DNA of 29,365 nt from assembly GCA_964564285.1 (NCBI GenBank), contig CAZMBZ010000025.1, positions 1 to 29,365 on the forward strand. Reading direction: 5' to 3'. The stretch comes from JAUWQU01 sp964564285. GTDB lineage: Bacteria; Planctomycetota; Phycisphaerae; SM23-33. Below the pieces are notes generated by a model that was given only the letters and a program-made list of their open reading frames with translations, ran no database searches and had not been told where the DNA came from. Below, piece after piece: positions 22,727 through 29,365 of this stretch. Made by a program: the position numbers and the translations under genes. The stretch's first letter is position 1; each line of letters begins with the position of its first letter.

Positions 22727-24088
22727 ATGGAGGTCCTGTGGGGCGCCGAGGGCAACGTGGCTAATTACTTCAAGCTGGACGAAAATGTGGATAGTACGTT
22801 GTGTCCTAACGACAAGTGGAAGTTGTCGGCCGCGATCATCGTTTTGTGCATAACGACTGCTGGGGCAGCCAGTTGGGCAACCCAAGGCAAACCCGGCACT
22901 TCCCCTGCCAGGCTAAAGGCTTACCAGTCGCCGTATTACGTCATCCACACCGATCTGGGCGATGAAGTCGTCGCCGAGGCATCTGCGCGCATGACGGCGA
23001 TGGCGGAGGAATACCACAAACGGACCCGTGGCTTTGCCGGCGTGATCCGCCACCGCCTGCCTTTCTACCTTTACGCACGGGCTGAGGACTACCACGCCGC
23101 CGGTGGCCTGCCGGGCAGCGCCGGCCAGTACAATAGCGAGCGCCGGGTGCTGATGGCCCTGGCGGGCAGGCGACCCAGCCTGAGCCTTTGGCACACGGTT
23201 CAGCATGAGGGCTTCCATCAGTTCGTCCACCTGGCCATCGGCGGACACGTGCCCATATGGATCAACGAGGGCCTGGCAGAGTACTTCGGCGCGGGGGTTT
23301 GGACCGGAGATAGTTTCGTTACCGGCATTATCGCCAAGCGTCGCCTCGCGGCCGTCCAGCAGCACATAAAGAGCAACCAGATAATGCCCTTTTCAAACTT
23401 CCTGGCGATAACCGGCGCCCAGTGGTGCGATGCCTTCGAGCAAAGACAGAAAGATGGGGACAAGCCCAAGTGCTCCAGCAAGAGAGGCCGGGGCAAAAGC
23501 AATGCTGATAAGCCGAAAGTCAACCGCGTGCGGATCAACTACGACCAGGCTTGGTCCATGGTGCATTTTCTCATCCATGCCGAAGGGGGCAGGTATCGCA
23601 AGAGCTTCGCGGGGCTGATCTCAGACATATCCACCGGCATGAATTGGAAGCGGTCTTTCCAGAAGCGATTCGGCACCAACATCAAAGCCTTCCAACAACG
23701 ATATTGCGACTGGTGGTTGGCCCTGCCCCCCGATGCCACAAGGGATCTTTCCATCAAGGTCCACGTGGCCACGTTGACGAGCTTCCTGGCACGCGCTACA
23801 AGCCAGGGACAAAGTTTTGCCAACGTGGAGCAATTCCTCAGCGAAGCCCGCGCCGGCCGACTCAAGTGCCACAGCGCCCAGAAGCTGCCCGCATCGTTGC
23901 TGGAGCGTTCCCTGGTGGATATCCGCGGGTGGAATCGCGGCTGGCGATTGGAGGACACCGGGCGCGGGCCGACAAAACTGGTCTTGGCTTGGCCTGGCGG
24001 GACGACGTTCACCGGCTCGTTCACCATCGGTAGCGGCAAGTGTGGCAAGGTAAAGGTAACGGTAACGCCCCCACAGGACAGCCCATAG
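22727..24088 (+). CDS. Secreted DUF1570-type putative zinc metalloprotease
   Basis: The frame encodes up to 453 residues. A hydrophobic signal core (LSAAIIVLCITTAGAA) lies near residues 33-48. The mature part starts YQSPYYVIHTDLGDEVVAEA, a DUF1570 opening. The motif HEGFH (160-164) fits the HExxH zinc site, and NEGLAEYF (180-187) supplies the downstream Glu of gluzincin-type proteases. Thus a zinc peptidase is likely; the substrate is unknown. An unusual Lys-rich insertion (about residues 240-262, RQKDGDKPKCSSKRGRGKSN) interrupts the domain. The start is uncertain: the ATG at 22727 has no ribosome binding site and precedes the predicted transcript. GTG at 22757 (GAGGG 4 nt upstream) and GTG at 22787 are alternatives that give a shorter, more usual signal peptide. 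It ends at a hairpin. Confidence 0.83.
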   Translation: MEVLWGAEGNVANYFKLDENVDSTLCPNDKWKLSAAIIVLCITTAGAASWATQGKPGTSPARLKAYQSPYYVIHTDLGDEVVAEASARMTAMAEEYHKRTRGFAGVIRHRLPFYLYARAEDYHAAGGLPGSAGQYNSERRVLMALAGRRPSLSLWHTVQHEGFHQFVHLAIGGHVPIWINEGLAEYFGAGVWTGDSFVTGIIAKRRLAAVQQHIKSNQIMPFSNFLAITGAQWCDAFEQRQKDGDKPKCSSKRGRGKSNADKPKVNRVRINYDQAWSMVHFLIHAEGGRYRKSFAGLISDISTGMNWKRSFQKRFGTNIKAFQQRYCDWWLALPPDATRDLSIKVHVATLTSFLARATSQGQSFANVEQFLSEARAGRLKCHSAQKLPASLLERSLVDIRGWNRGWRLEDTGRGPTKLVLAWPGGTTFTGSFTIGSGKCGKVKVTVTPPQDSP

Positions 24089-24109
24089 CCCACGCAATTA
24101 TTGCGTAGG
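24089..24109 (+). terminator. Hairpin directly after the DUF1570 stop codon
   Basis: CCCACGCAA (24089-24097), TTA, TTGCGTAGG (24101-24109): eight of nine positions pair. It begins immediately after the TAG. There is no long T-run, so it may end or protect the transcript. Confidence 0.45.
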
Positions 24110-24113
24110 CCTT

Positions 24114-24203
24114 ATACGCATCCCTGTCAGTTTTCGGGAGTTCCCATTTTTTCTCATTCGCTCCCACGCGTCGGGTTGCCCGCGAATTATCTGGGATGCG
24201 TAT
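24114..24203. mobile_element. MITE-like 90-bp element bounded by an 11-bp inverted repeat
   Basis: ATACGCATCCC (24114-24124) and GGGATGCGTAT (24193-24203) are perfect inverted repeats around 68 bp of non-coding DNA. The T-rich inside (CCCATTTTTTCTC near 24144) differs from the surrounding GC-rich DNA. Size and termini suit a non-autonomous miniature element, but no target-site duplication is evident and no transposase is nearby; a long-range RNA hairpin is the alternative. Confidence 0.35.
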
Positions 24204-24240
24204 GACGCCGCGGCGCGGCCCCGGGCTCTGCGCGCAAAGC

Positions 24241-24279
24241 GGGACGGCCGTTGTCGACCGTCCCGAATCGCTCGCGATT
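24241..24279. terminator. Two hairpins between convergent genes
   Basis: GGGACGG (24241-24247) pairs with CCGTCCC (24258-24264); then AATCGC (24266-24271) pairs with GCGATT (24274-24279). They lie between the ends of the DUF1570 gene (plus) and the double DUF1080 gene (minus) and could end transcripts from both sides. Confidence 0.5.
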
Positions 24280-24311
24280 GATTTGCGTGCGGCCTTGGGG
24301 GCCAGGAAAGC

Positions 24312-25643
24312 CTATTTGCCGATGGGAATCAGCACGATGTTGCGGTAATCCAGCGCCCCGCCTTCGGATTGCAGCGCGACCCAGCCGGACAACTCCTTGC
24401 AGTCGGTGGCGATGTTCTGCACCAGGCCGTTAACCGTGATCACCAGGTCGCCCTTGTTGAGGTAGATCTCGTAGTCGTTCCACTGCCCGACGGGCTTCTC
24501 GTTGGTCGGGTGGAGCTTCGTGGTGTGCCGGCCCTTGGTTCGTTCGGCGGCGGCCTTCATCGGGAACTTGCCGATATTCCAGATGTCGCCCATGGAGTCT
24601 TTCTCGCCCTGGCACTCGATCGAGTTGGGCCAGACCTTGTCCTCGCCGTGAACCCGTACGAGCACGCCGGCATTGCACTTTACATGGTGCCGCATCTGGA
24701 GTCGCAGGACGAAGTTATCGTACTTGGCCTCCGTGCGAATATAGCCAGCCGGCCTGCCCTTGCAGGCCATCGCGCCATCGATGGCGGAGAAGGTGTCCTT
24801 CAACTTGTCGCTGGAGACCTTCCAGCCCGTGAGGTCCTTGCCATTGAACAGCAGGACCGCCTCGCCGTAGTTTTCGGGCAGGGTCTTCAGCTTGATGTCC
24901 TTGAAGTCAATAGTCATGGGCCCGCCCGCGTGGATCTGCATGCCGATGAGGCCCTCAAGGGCTCGGGTTTTTCTGTTGTCGATGAAGGCGCTGGCGAGTT
25001 GGCCGTTGACGTACTCCTCGACATAGTTGCCCATGCAGACCAGCGTGTACTCGTTCCAGCCACCCTTGTTATAGAGCTTGGCGGAATCCATCAGGCCGGC
25101 ATTGCAGACCGAGCCGATCACGTTCCTTTTGGTCTTGCCCTTGTCGCCATCGACAACCACGAACTGACTGAAGGCAGTCAGATAACCGCCTTGGCTCCTC
25201 TCCATGTACGTGCCGCCGATCTTGTACAGGCCGTACGCCTTGCCACCAAGCTCGCGAACCTCCGCCTGATAGCCGCTCATGCACCACTTGTTGGACGACT
25301 TGGGCCTGGCTGGCAACTGGATGCTGCGGTACTGCACCCCACTATTGCCATTCTGATATCGCCATTTGATCTTGAGAATGAAGTTCTTCGGCTTGCCGCC
25401 CTGCCAGATGCAGAACGTATTGCCGCGTGCGGGATGCTCCTTGGTGGTCTGGCCACGAAGTACGCCGTCAACAACCGACCAAAGGTTCGCATCGCCGTCC
25501 CAGCCCGTCAGGTCCTTGCCGTTAAAAATGCTCACGAACCCGTCATCAGCCTGACAGGCCGGAGCGACCTCGGCACCCATCGCCAGATTCGCCACCAGAC
25601 AGACCACGATACCAACACCAAACAACCAAGTTTTACCGTTCAT
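24312..25643 (-). CDS. Secreted protein with two DUF1080 (3-keto-disaccharide hydrolase) domains
   Basis: The 443-residue protein has a signal peptide (WLFGVGIVVCLVANLAMGAE) and two copies of the DUF1080 concanavalin-like fold. The first starts FVSIFNGKDLTGWDG (about residue 36), the second VLLFNGKDLTGWKVS (about 265). Each continues with the usual blocks: WSVVDGVLRGQT with NFILKIKWRYQNGNSGVQYR in the first, FSAIDGAMACKG with NFVLRLQMRHHVKCNAGVLVR in the second, and WNEYTLVCMGN or WNDYEIYLNKGDLVITVNG near each end. Such domains hydrolyse or bind 3-keto-glycosides in Bacteroidetes and planctomycetes; joint use with Gfo/Idh/MocA enzymes, which make keto-sugars, is a reasonable inference for this genome. 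GGAGA lies 8 nt before the ATG. Most homologues have a single domain, so the duplication is notable. Confidence 0.9.
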   Translation of the reverse strand: MNGKTWLFGVGIVVCLVANLAMGAEVAPACQADDGFVSIFNGKDLTGWDGDANLWSVVDGVLRGQTTKEHPARGNTFCIWQGGKPKNFILKIKWRYQNGNSGVQYRSIQLPARPKSSNKWCMSGYQAEVRELGGKAYGLYKIGGTYMERSQGGYLTAFSQFVVVDGDKGKTKRNVIGSVCNAGLMDSAKLYNKGGWNEYTLVCMGNYVEEYVNGQLASAFIDNRKTRALEGLIGMQIHAGGPMTIDFKDIKLKTLPENYGEAVLLFNGKDLTGWKVSSDKLKDTFSAIDGAMACKGRPAGYIRTEAKYDNFVLRLQMRHHVKCNAGVLVRVHGEDKVWPNSIECQGEKDSMGDIWNIGKFPMKAAAERTKGRHTTKLHPTNEKPVGQWNDYEIYLNKGDLVITVNGLVQNIATDCKELSGWVALQSEGGALDYRNIVLIPIGK

Positions 25644-25726
25644 TTCACCATCTCCAGATCAAGAACCACTCTTTGAGGCCAACGTTGCTCGCACTGCGGG
25701 CGTCGTCGGACACCTCTTTAACACTA

Positions 25727-25755
25727 ATTAGACACCATCCGGTGCTCGGGGCCAA
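25727..25755 (-). promoter_or_regulatory. Possible promoter of the double DUF1080 gene
   Basis: On the minus strand TTGGCC (25755-25750) and TCTAAT (25732-25727) are 17 nt apart; the -10 matches five of six bases and the -35 matches four. Transcription would start near 25720, about 77 nt before the ATG. Confidence 0.35.
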
Positions 25756-25841
25756 GCCCCAACACTGTCGGCCCGGAGTATTTAACACGCGCCGCAACAG
25801 AAAGAACCGGCCGCTTACCGGGCTTTTGTTGGCGAGCTTTG

Positions 25842-25847
25842 TATAAT
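25842..25847 (+). promoter_or_regulatory. Perfect -10 box overlapping the annotated start of the MATE gene
   Basis: TATAAT at 25842-25847 is the consensus -10 and contains the first bases of the ATG at 25846. No good -35 is visible at 16-18 nt. If it is used, transcription begins near 25854-25855, exactly at an in-frame GTG (25855) that lacks a ribosome binding site. Confidence 0.45.
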
Positions 25848-27225
25848 GGCCCCCGTGAGCGTCCTGGATTCCGACAACCGCCATCCGCAAACAGGAGACC
25901 TGACCAGGGGCTCGGTCGGCGGGTTGCTGATGCGTCTTACCTGGCCGATGCTTATCGGGCACTTCGCGGTTGTCGCCTTCAACCTGACGGACACCTACTT
26001 CGTCAGCCGACTGGGCACGGACGAACTCGCTGCCATGGGGTTCATGTTCCCGGTGATCATGCTCTTGGGCAGTCTGACCATCGGGCTGGGCATAGGCACC
26101 TCCAGCGTGCTTTCTCGAGCGATAGGCCGGGGCAGCGGGCACCGCGTCCAGCAACTCGCAACCCACGCGATTGTGCTGGCGCTGGCGATCGTGGCTATCT
26201 TCGCGGCGGCGGGGCTGCTGACGATCCGCCCGCTGTTTTCCCTGCTGGGCGCGCGCGGAAACATTCTGGACCTCGTCGATCAGTACATGACTATCTGGTA
26301 CGCGGGCGTGGTATTCCTGGTCGTGCCGATGGTCGGCAACCATGCCATCCGCGCCACAGGCGATACAATCTGGCCCAGCGCGATCATGGTGCTTGCCAAC
26401 GTGCTGAACATAGTGCTGGACCCAATACTGATCTTCGGACTTCTGGGAGCACCGAAGATGGGCATCGCCGGTGCCGCGGCCGCGACAGTTATCGCCCGGG
26501 CGGCAGCGCTCGTCGGTTCGCTGGCGGTGCTGCATTTCCGCAAGCGGCTGTTGACGTTTGAGCGTCCTAGCGGCAGGCAGCTTTGGCAGTCCTGGCGGGA
26601 GATTCTCTCGGTTGCCGGCCCGGCGGCGGGGACGATTGTCTTCATGCCGGTAGCCATGGGGGCGATCACTCGCATCGGCGCGGAGTTCGGCAAGCAGACC
26701 GTCGCTGCCATTGGGGCGGGCAGTCGGGTGGAGACCTTCGCGATAATGGCGATTGTCGCCCTTGCCGGCGTGCTGATTCCGGTAATTGGGCAAAACTGGG
26801 GGGCTGGGCAACTGGCCAGGGTCCGCCGGGCTCAACATTTGGCGATGGGGTTTGCGTTTCTTTGGGGCGCAGCCGTAGCGGCGGGGCTGTTTCTGGCAGC
26901 CGGGCCACTGGCGAGGCTCTTCAGCGACGATGGCGAGGTGATTGCCGAGTTGTCAGCCTTCTTGCGGATAGTCCCTCTGGGCTATGGTCTTATGGGAGTT
27001 GCGATTCTCGCGTGTTCGGGCATGAACGCGATGAACCGCCCGCTACAGGCTACCGCACTGAGCGCCATTCGCCTGTTGGGGCTTTACCTTCCCCTGGCGG
27101 CAGCGGGGGCCTGGCTGCTTGGGCCTGAGGGAATCTTCGCCGCCATCGCCCTTGCCAACGTTCTGGTCGGCGGGGCGGCAGTGGTTTGGGTCCGCCGCCT
27201 TCAGCGGGGACCATCGCCGTCTTAG
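25846..27225 (+). CDS. MATE-family efflux transporter
   Basis: The 459-residue protein has about 12 membrane segments in two homologous halves. MATE marks include LTWPMLIGHFAVVAFNLTDT and YFVSRLGTDELAAMGF in the first half, AIRATGDTIWPSAIMVLANV and NIVLDPILIFGL in helices 5-6, and FGKQTVAAIGAGSRVETFAI with GQNWGAGQ in the second half. It exports organic cations or drug-like compounds across the inner membrane using a sodium or proton gradient; the substrate is unknown. The ATG at 25846 overlaps a perfect -10 box, so translation more likely starts at the GTG at 25855, three codons in; neither has a ribosome binding site. It is transcribed away from the double DUF1080 gene and converges on the dCMP deaminase gene. 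Confidence 0.92.
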   Translation: MAPVSVLDSDNRHPQTGDLTRGSVGGLLMRLTWPMLIGHFAVVAFNLTDTYFVSRLGTDELAAMGFMFPVIMLLGSLTIGLGIGTSSVLSRAIGRGSGHRVQQLATHAIVLALAIVAIFAAAGLLTIRPLFSLLGARGNILDLVDQYMTIWYAGVVFLVVPMVGNHAIRATGDTIWPSAIMVLANVLNIVLDPILIFGLLGAPKMGIAGAAAATVIARAAALVGSLAVLHFRKRLLTFERPSGRQLWQSWREILSVAGPAAGTIVFMPVAMGAITRIGAEFGKQTVAAIGAGSRVETFAIMAIVALAGVLIPVIGQNWGAGQLARVRRAQHLAMGFAFLWGAAVAAGLFLAAGPLARLFSDDGEVIAELSAFLRIVPLGYGLMGVAILACSGMNAMNRPLQATALSAIRLLGLYLPLAAAGAWLLGPEGIFAAIALANVLVGGAAVVWVRRLQRGPSPS

Positions 27226-27264
27226 GGGTCCGCTGGCCTTCCCGTCGCCACGTAGGCAAGCCTG

Positions 27265-27771
27265 CTACTGCTGGTCGTAGGGCTGAATCTCGTCGTGTTT
27301 GAAGACCAGTTCGATGCCTGCTTTTGCGAACATCGCCTCGCTGTCGCCGCCGGCGTGGTATTTTCGCTCGCAAACCACCCTCACCATGCCGCACGTGATG
27401 ATCAGCATCGCGCAGGCCCTGCAAGGAGTCATGCGGCAGTAGAGTGTCGCCCCGGCCAGGGATATGCCCAATTTGGCGGCCTGGCAGATAGCGTTCTGCT
27501 CGGCGTGGATCGTCCGCACACAGTGTTGGGTGATCGAGCCATCCTCGTGAATCACCTTCTTGAGTTCATGGCCCACGTCGTCGCAGTGCGGAAAGCCCGG
27601 CGGCGAGCCGACGTACCCGGTTACCAGTATCTGCCGGCCTCGGGCAATCACGCAGCCACTGCGTCCCCGACTGCACGTGGCACGCTTGGCAATCGCATCG
27701 GCGACTTCCATGAAGTAGTCGTCCCAGCTCGGCCTGACGTAGCGCGGCTTATCCTTGGGCTTCTCAGACAT
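27265..27771 (-). CDS. Deoxycytidylate (dCMP) deaminase family protein
   Basis: The 168-residue protein belongs to the zinc-dependent cytidine/deoxycytidylate deaminase group. HAEQN (89-93) holds the zinc-binding His89 and the catalytic Glu91, and TPCRAC (115-120) holds the zinc-binding Cys117 and Cys120. The loop LVTGYVGSPPGFPHCDDVGH is typical of ComEB-type dCMP deaminases. The reaction, dCMP to dUMP, supplies substrate for thymidylate synthase in the cytoplasm. The ATG at 27771 is preferred to the in-frame start at 27807, because AGAGGA lies 8-9 nt before it and the 12 extra residues are not family-like. Its divergent neighbour is the RNA-binding protein gene. Confidence 0.92.
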   Translation of the reverse strand: MSEKPKDKPRYVRPSWDDYFMEVADAIAKRATCSRGRSGCVIARGRQILVTGYVGSPPGFPHCDDVGHELKKVIHEDGSITQHCVRTIHAEQNAICQAAKLGISLAGATLYCRMTPCRACAMLIITCGMVRVVCERKYHAGGDSEAMFAKAGIELVFKHDEIQPYDQQ

Positions 27772-27990
27772 GCTGGTTGTCCTCTGTTTTGGCGACAAGT
27801 TTTTCAAACACAGCGTAGTTCATAGCAACAAAAATCAGTCGGCGGCAAAGAATTTTGTTTCTTTTCCAGCCCCGTGGCGTATTATTTATTCGTTGGTCGG
27901 CGCCGGGAGCTGGCCTGTCGGATTGGATCGTGACATCCTTGTCTATACCAAGAGGCATCTGGGGTCGCGCCTGTTAGGATTGCTTGACTG

Positions 27991-28359
<369 letters not shown>

Positions 28360-28411
28360 GCTCCCCGCAACTGGCGGAAAGCATACCGACATCTGAAACA
28401 TGATTGCAGAA

Positions 28412-28439
28412 ACGCCGAGCGTTTGCGCTTGGTGTTTTT
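28412..28439 (+). terminator. Rho-independent terminator of the RRM gene
   Basis: ACGCCGAGCG (28412-28421), loop TTTG, CGCTTGGTGT (28426-28435): ten pairs, two of them G-T, followed by TTTT (28436-28439). This is the clearest intrinsic terminator in the window. Confidence 0.8.
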
Positions 28440-28592
28440 GCATGCGCCTTCGGCGGCAACGACCAATCACCGACCGTGGGGCGGGCAGGTCAAACAGGCT
28501 ACGGGAAAGACGCCCGTGCCATGATCGCCAAAGATATTCATGGACGGCAGGGAAGTAACGGCGGCGAACTCTGCTCGGTGGGGATGGGGTTT

Positions 28593-29365
28593 TTACTCAG
28601 CCGCCATGCGGCGGTCGTGGATGACTTTGGCGATGGTCGTGTCGCGCTGCTTTTTGGCGGCTGTGAAGAATGCCTCCAAACCATTGCTGTCACCGGCGTC
28701 GAGAAGCTGGCGGAGTTTCACCAGCGAGCGGTCGAAATCATCGATCGCCCGCAGTATGCCTTGGCGATTTGTCAGGAAGATATCCCGCCACATTTCCGGG
28801 TCGCCACTGGCCAAGCGCGTCGCGTCGCGGAAGCCCGTGGACGATACATCCAGATCCGCGCGGGTCGGCAGGAGCATCAGCATGCTCGCTAAAGCGTGCG
28901 GCAGATGGCTGACCCGGGCTATTACGCGGTCGTGGCGGGCGGGGGCCATGGTAACCGTCCGCATGCCCATCTTTTCCCATAGCACCCCCACGCGCCGGGT
29001 GACCTCGGGCGGGGTCTTTGGCGTCGGCGTGAGAATGCACGTAGCGCCGCAGAACAAGTCCGCCCGGGCGAAGTTAGGCCCCTTCTGCTCGCTGCCGGCC
29101 ATGGGGTGCGAACCGCAAAATCGCCCCGCCCCCAGAAACCGATGAGCTTGGCGAACCACCGACGCCTTGGTCGAACCGACATCCGTAACGATCGCCCTGT
29201 CCGCCAAGTGCGGCGCGATGGCTTGCATGTGGCCTGCAAAGGCCCCCACCGGCGTCGCCAGAATCACCAGGTCGGTATCCCCAACTGCCTCGGCCGGGTC
29301 CAGGTGAACGCTATCCACCGCACCGATCGCCAGTGCCTGATCGAGCGACGATTTCCGCCGCCCGA
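28593..29365 (-). CDS. tyrA: Prephenate dehydrogenase, N-terminus cut by window edge
   Basis: The reading frame stays open to the right edge, giving about 257 residues without the first part. It resumes inside the NAD-binding domain with SLDQALAIGAVDSV and DLVILATPVGAF, and continues with IVTDVGSTKASVV and GSHPMAGSEQKGPNFARADL, the hallmark of TyrA-type prephenate or arogenate dehydrogenases. The helical dimerisation domain (HDRVIARVSHLPHALASMLM, then STGFRDATRLASGDPEMWRD) is complete. It converts prephenate to 4-hydroxyphenylpyruvate on the way to tyrosine. The GxGxxG loop should lie just beyond the window. An apparent GTG start at 29318 is internal to the domain and is not the true start. 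No ACT domain follows the catalytic part, so feedback control by a fused domain is absent. Confidence 0.93.
   Translation of the reverse strand, partial: GRRKSSLDQALAIGAVDSVHLDPAEAVGDTDLVILATPVGAFAGHMQAIAPHLADRAIVTDVGSTKASVVRQAHRFLGAGRFCGSHPMAGSEQKGPNFARADLFCGATCILTPTPKTPPEVTRRVGVLWEKMGMRTVTMAPARHDRVIARVSHLPHALASMLMLLPTRADLDVSSTGFRDATRLASGDPEMWRDIFLTNRQGILRAIDDFDRSLVKLRQLLDAGDSNGLEAFFTAAKKQRDTTIAKVIHDRRMAAE

Noticed and set aside
25645..26838. 397-codon open frame on the minus strand
   Set aside because: It is antisense to the MATE gene and its composition (His, Arg and Gln rich, no hydrophobic pattern) is that of a shadow frame.
29316..29318. GTG as the start of prephenate dehydrogenase
   Set aside because: The frame stays open upstream with family-like residues (ALAIGA), so the start lies outside the window.

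Overview
The window is GC-rich, densely coding chromosomal DNA. Its gene content points to a heterotrophic planctomycete, perhaps of the class Phycisphaerae; this is inferred from families and not from a marker gene. The indicators are several Tat-exported Gfo/Idh/MocA oxidoreductases, a Tat-exported sulfatase, a ThuA-like protein, a protein with two DUF1080 (3-keto-disaccharide hydrolase) domains, a DUF1570 putative metalloprotease, a secreted HEAT-repeat protein, and a Gram-negative envelope (porin, AsmA-like protein, lipoprotein). No rRNA, tRNA, CRISPR array, phage gene or transposase gene was recognised.

Layout. (1) 1-6744, all on the minus strand: ThuA-like protein, two Gfo/Idh/MocA proteins, a HEAT-repeat protein, then a secreted protein cut by the left edge. 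The first four look like one operon, closed by a strong hairpin at 904-954. (2) 7128-14979, plus strand: an SLC12-like cation-chloride-cotransporter-type permease, then a compact set of a third Gfo/Idh/MocA protein, a sulfatase and a large secreted protein of unrecognised family that may be a polysaccharide lyase. (3) 15312-16585, plus: TsaB (tRNA t6A synthesis) and a double-ACT-domain protein. (4) 16656-20883: a DUF547 lipoprotein on minus, diverging from an AsmA-like membrane protein, a receiver-like protein and a GGDEF diguanylate cyclase on plus. (5) 21049-25643: a porin on minus, a DUF1570 protein on plus, and a double DUF1080 protein on minus. (6) 25846-29365: a MATE transporter, dCMP deaminase (minus), a glycine-rich RRM RNA-binding protein with its own terminator, and a prephenate dehydrogenase cut by the right edge.

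How the genes may work together. The exported oxidoreductases, sulfatase, candidate lyase and double DUF1080 protein fit extracytoplasmic breakdown of sulfated or oxidised glycans; the specific substrate cannot be read from sequence. The AsmA-like/receiver-like/GGDEF run suggests envelope function next to c-di-GMP synthesis.

The best leads are the unassigned 779-aa protein beside the sulfatase; two genes whose -10 boxes sit exactly 7 nt from a start codon with no ribosome binding site, suggesting leaderless mRNAs; a two-copy intergenic hairpin repeat; a 90-bp MITE-like element; and departures from expected residues in two of the Gfo/Idh/MocA proteins.
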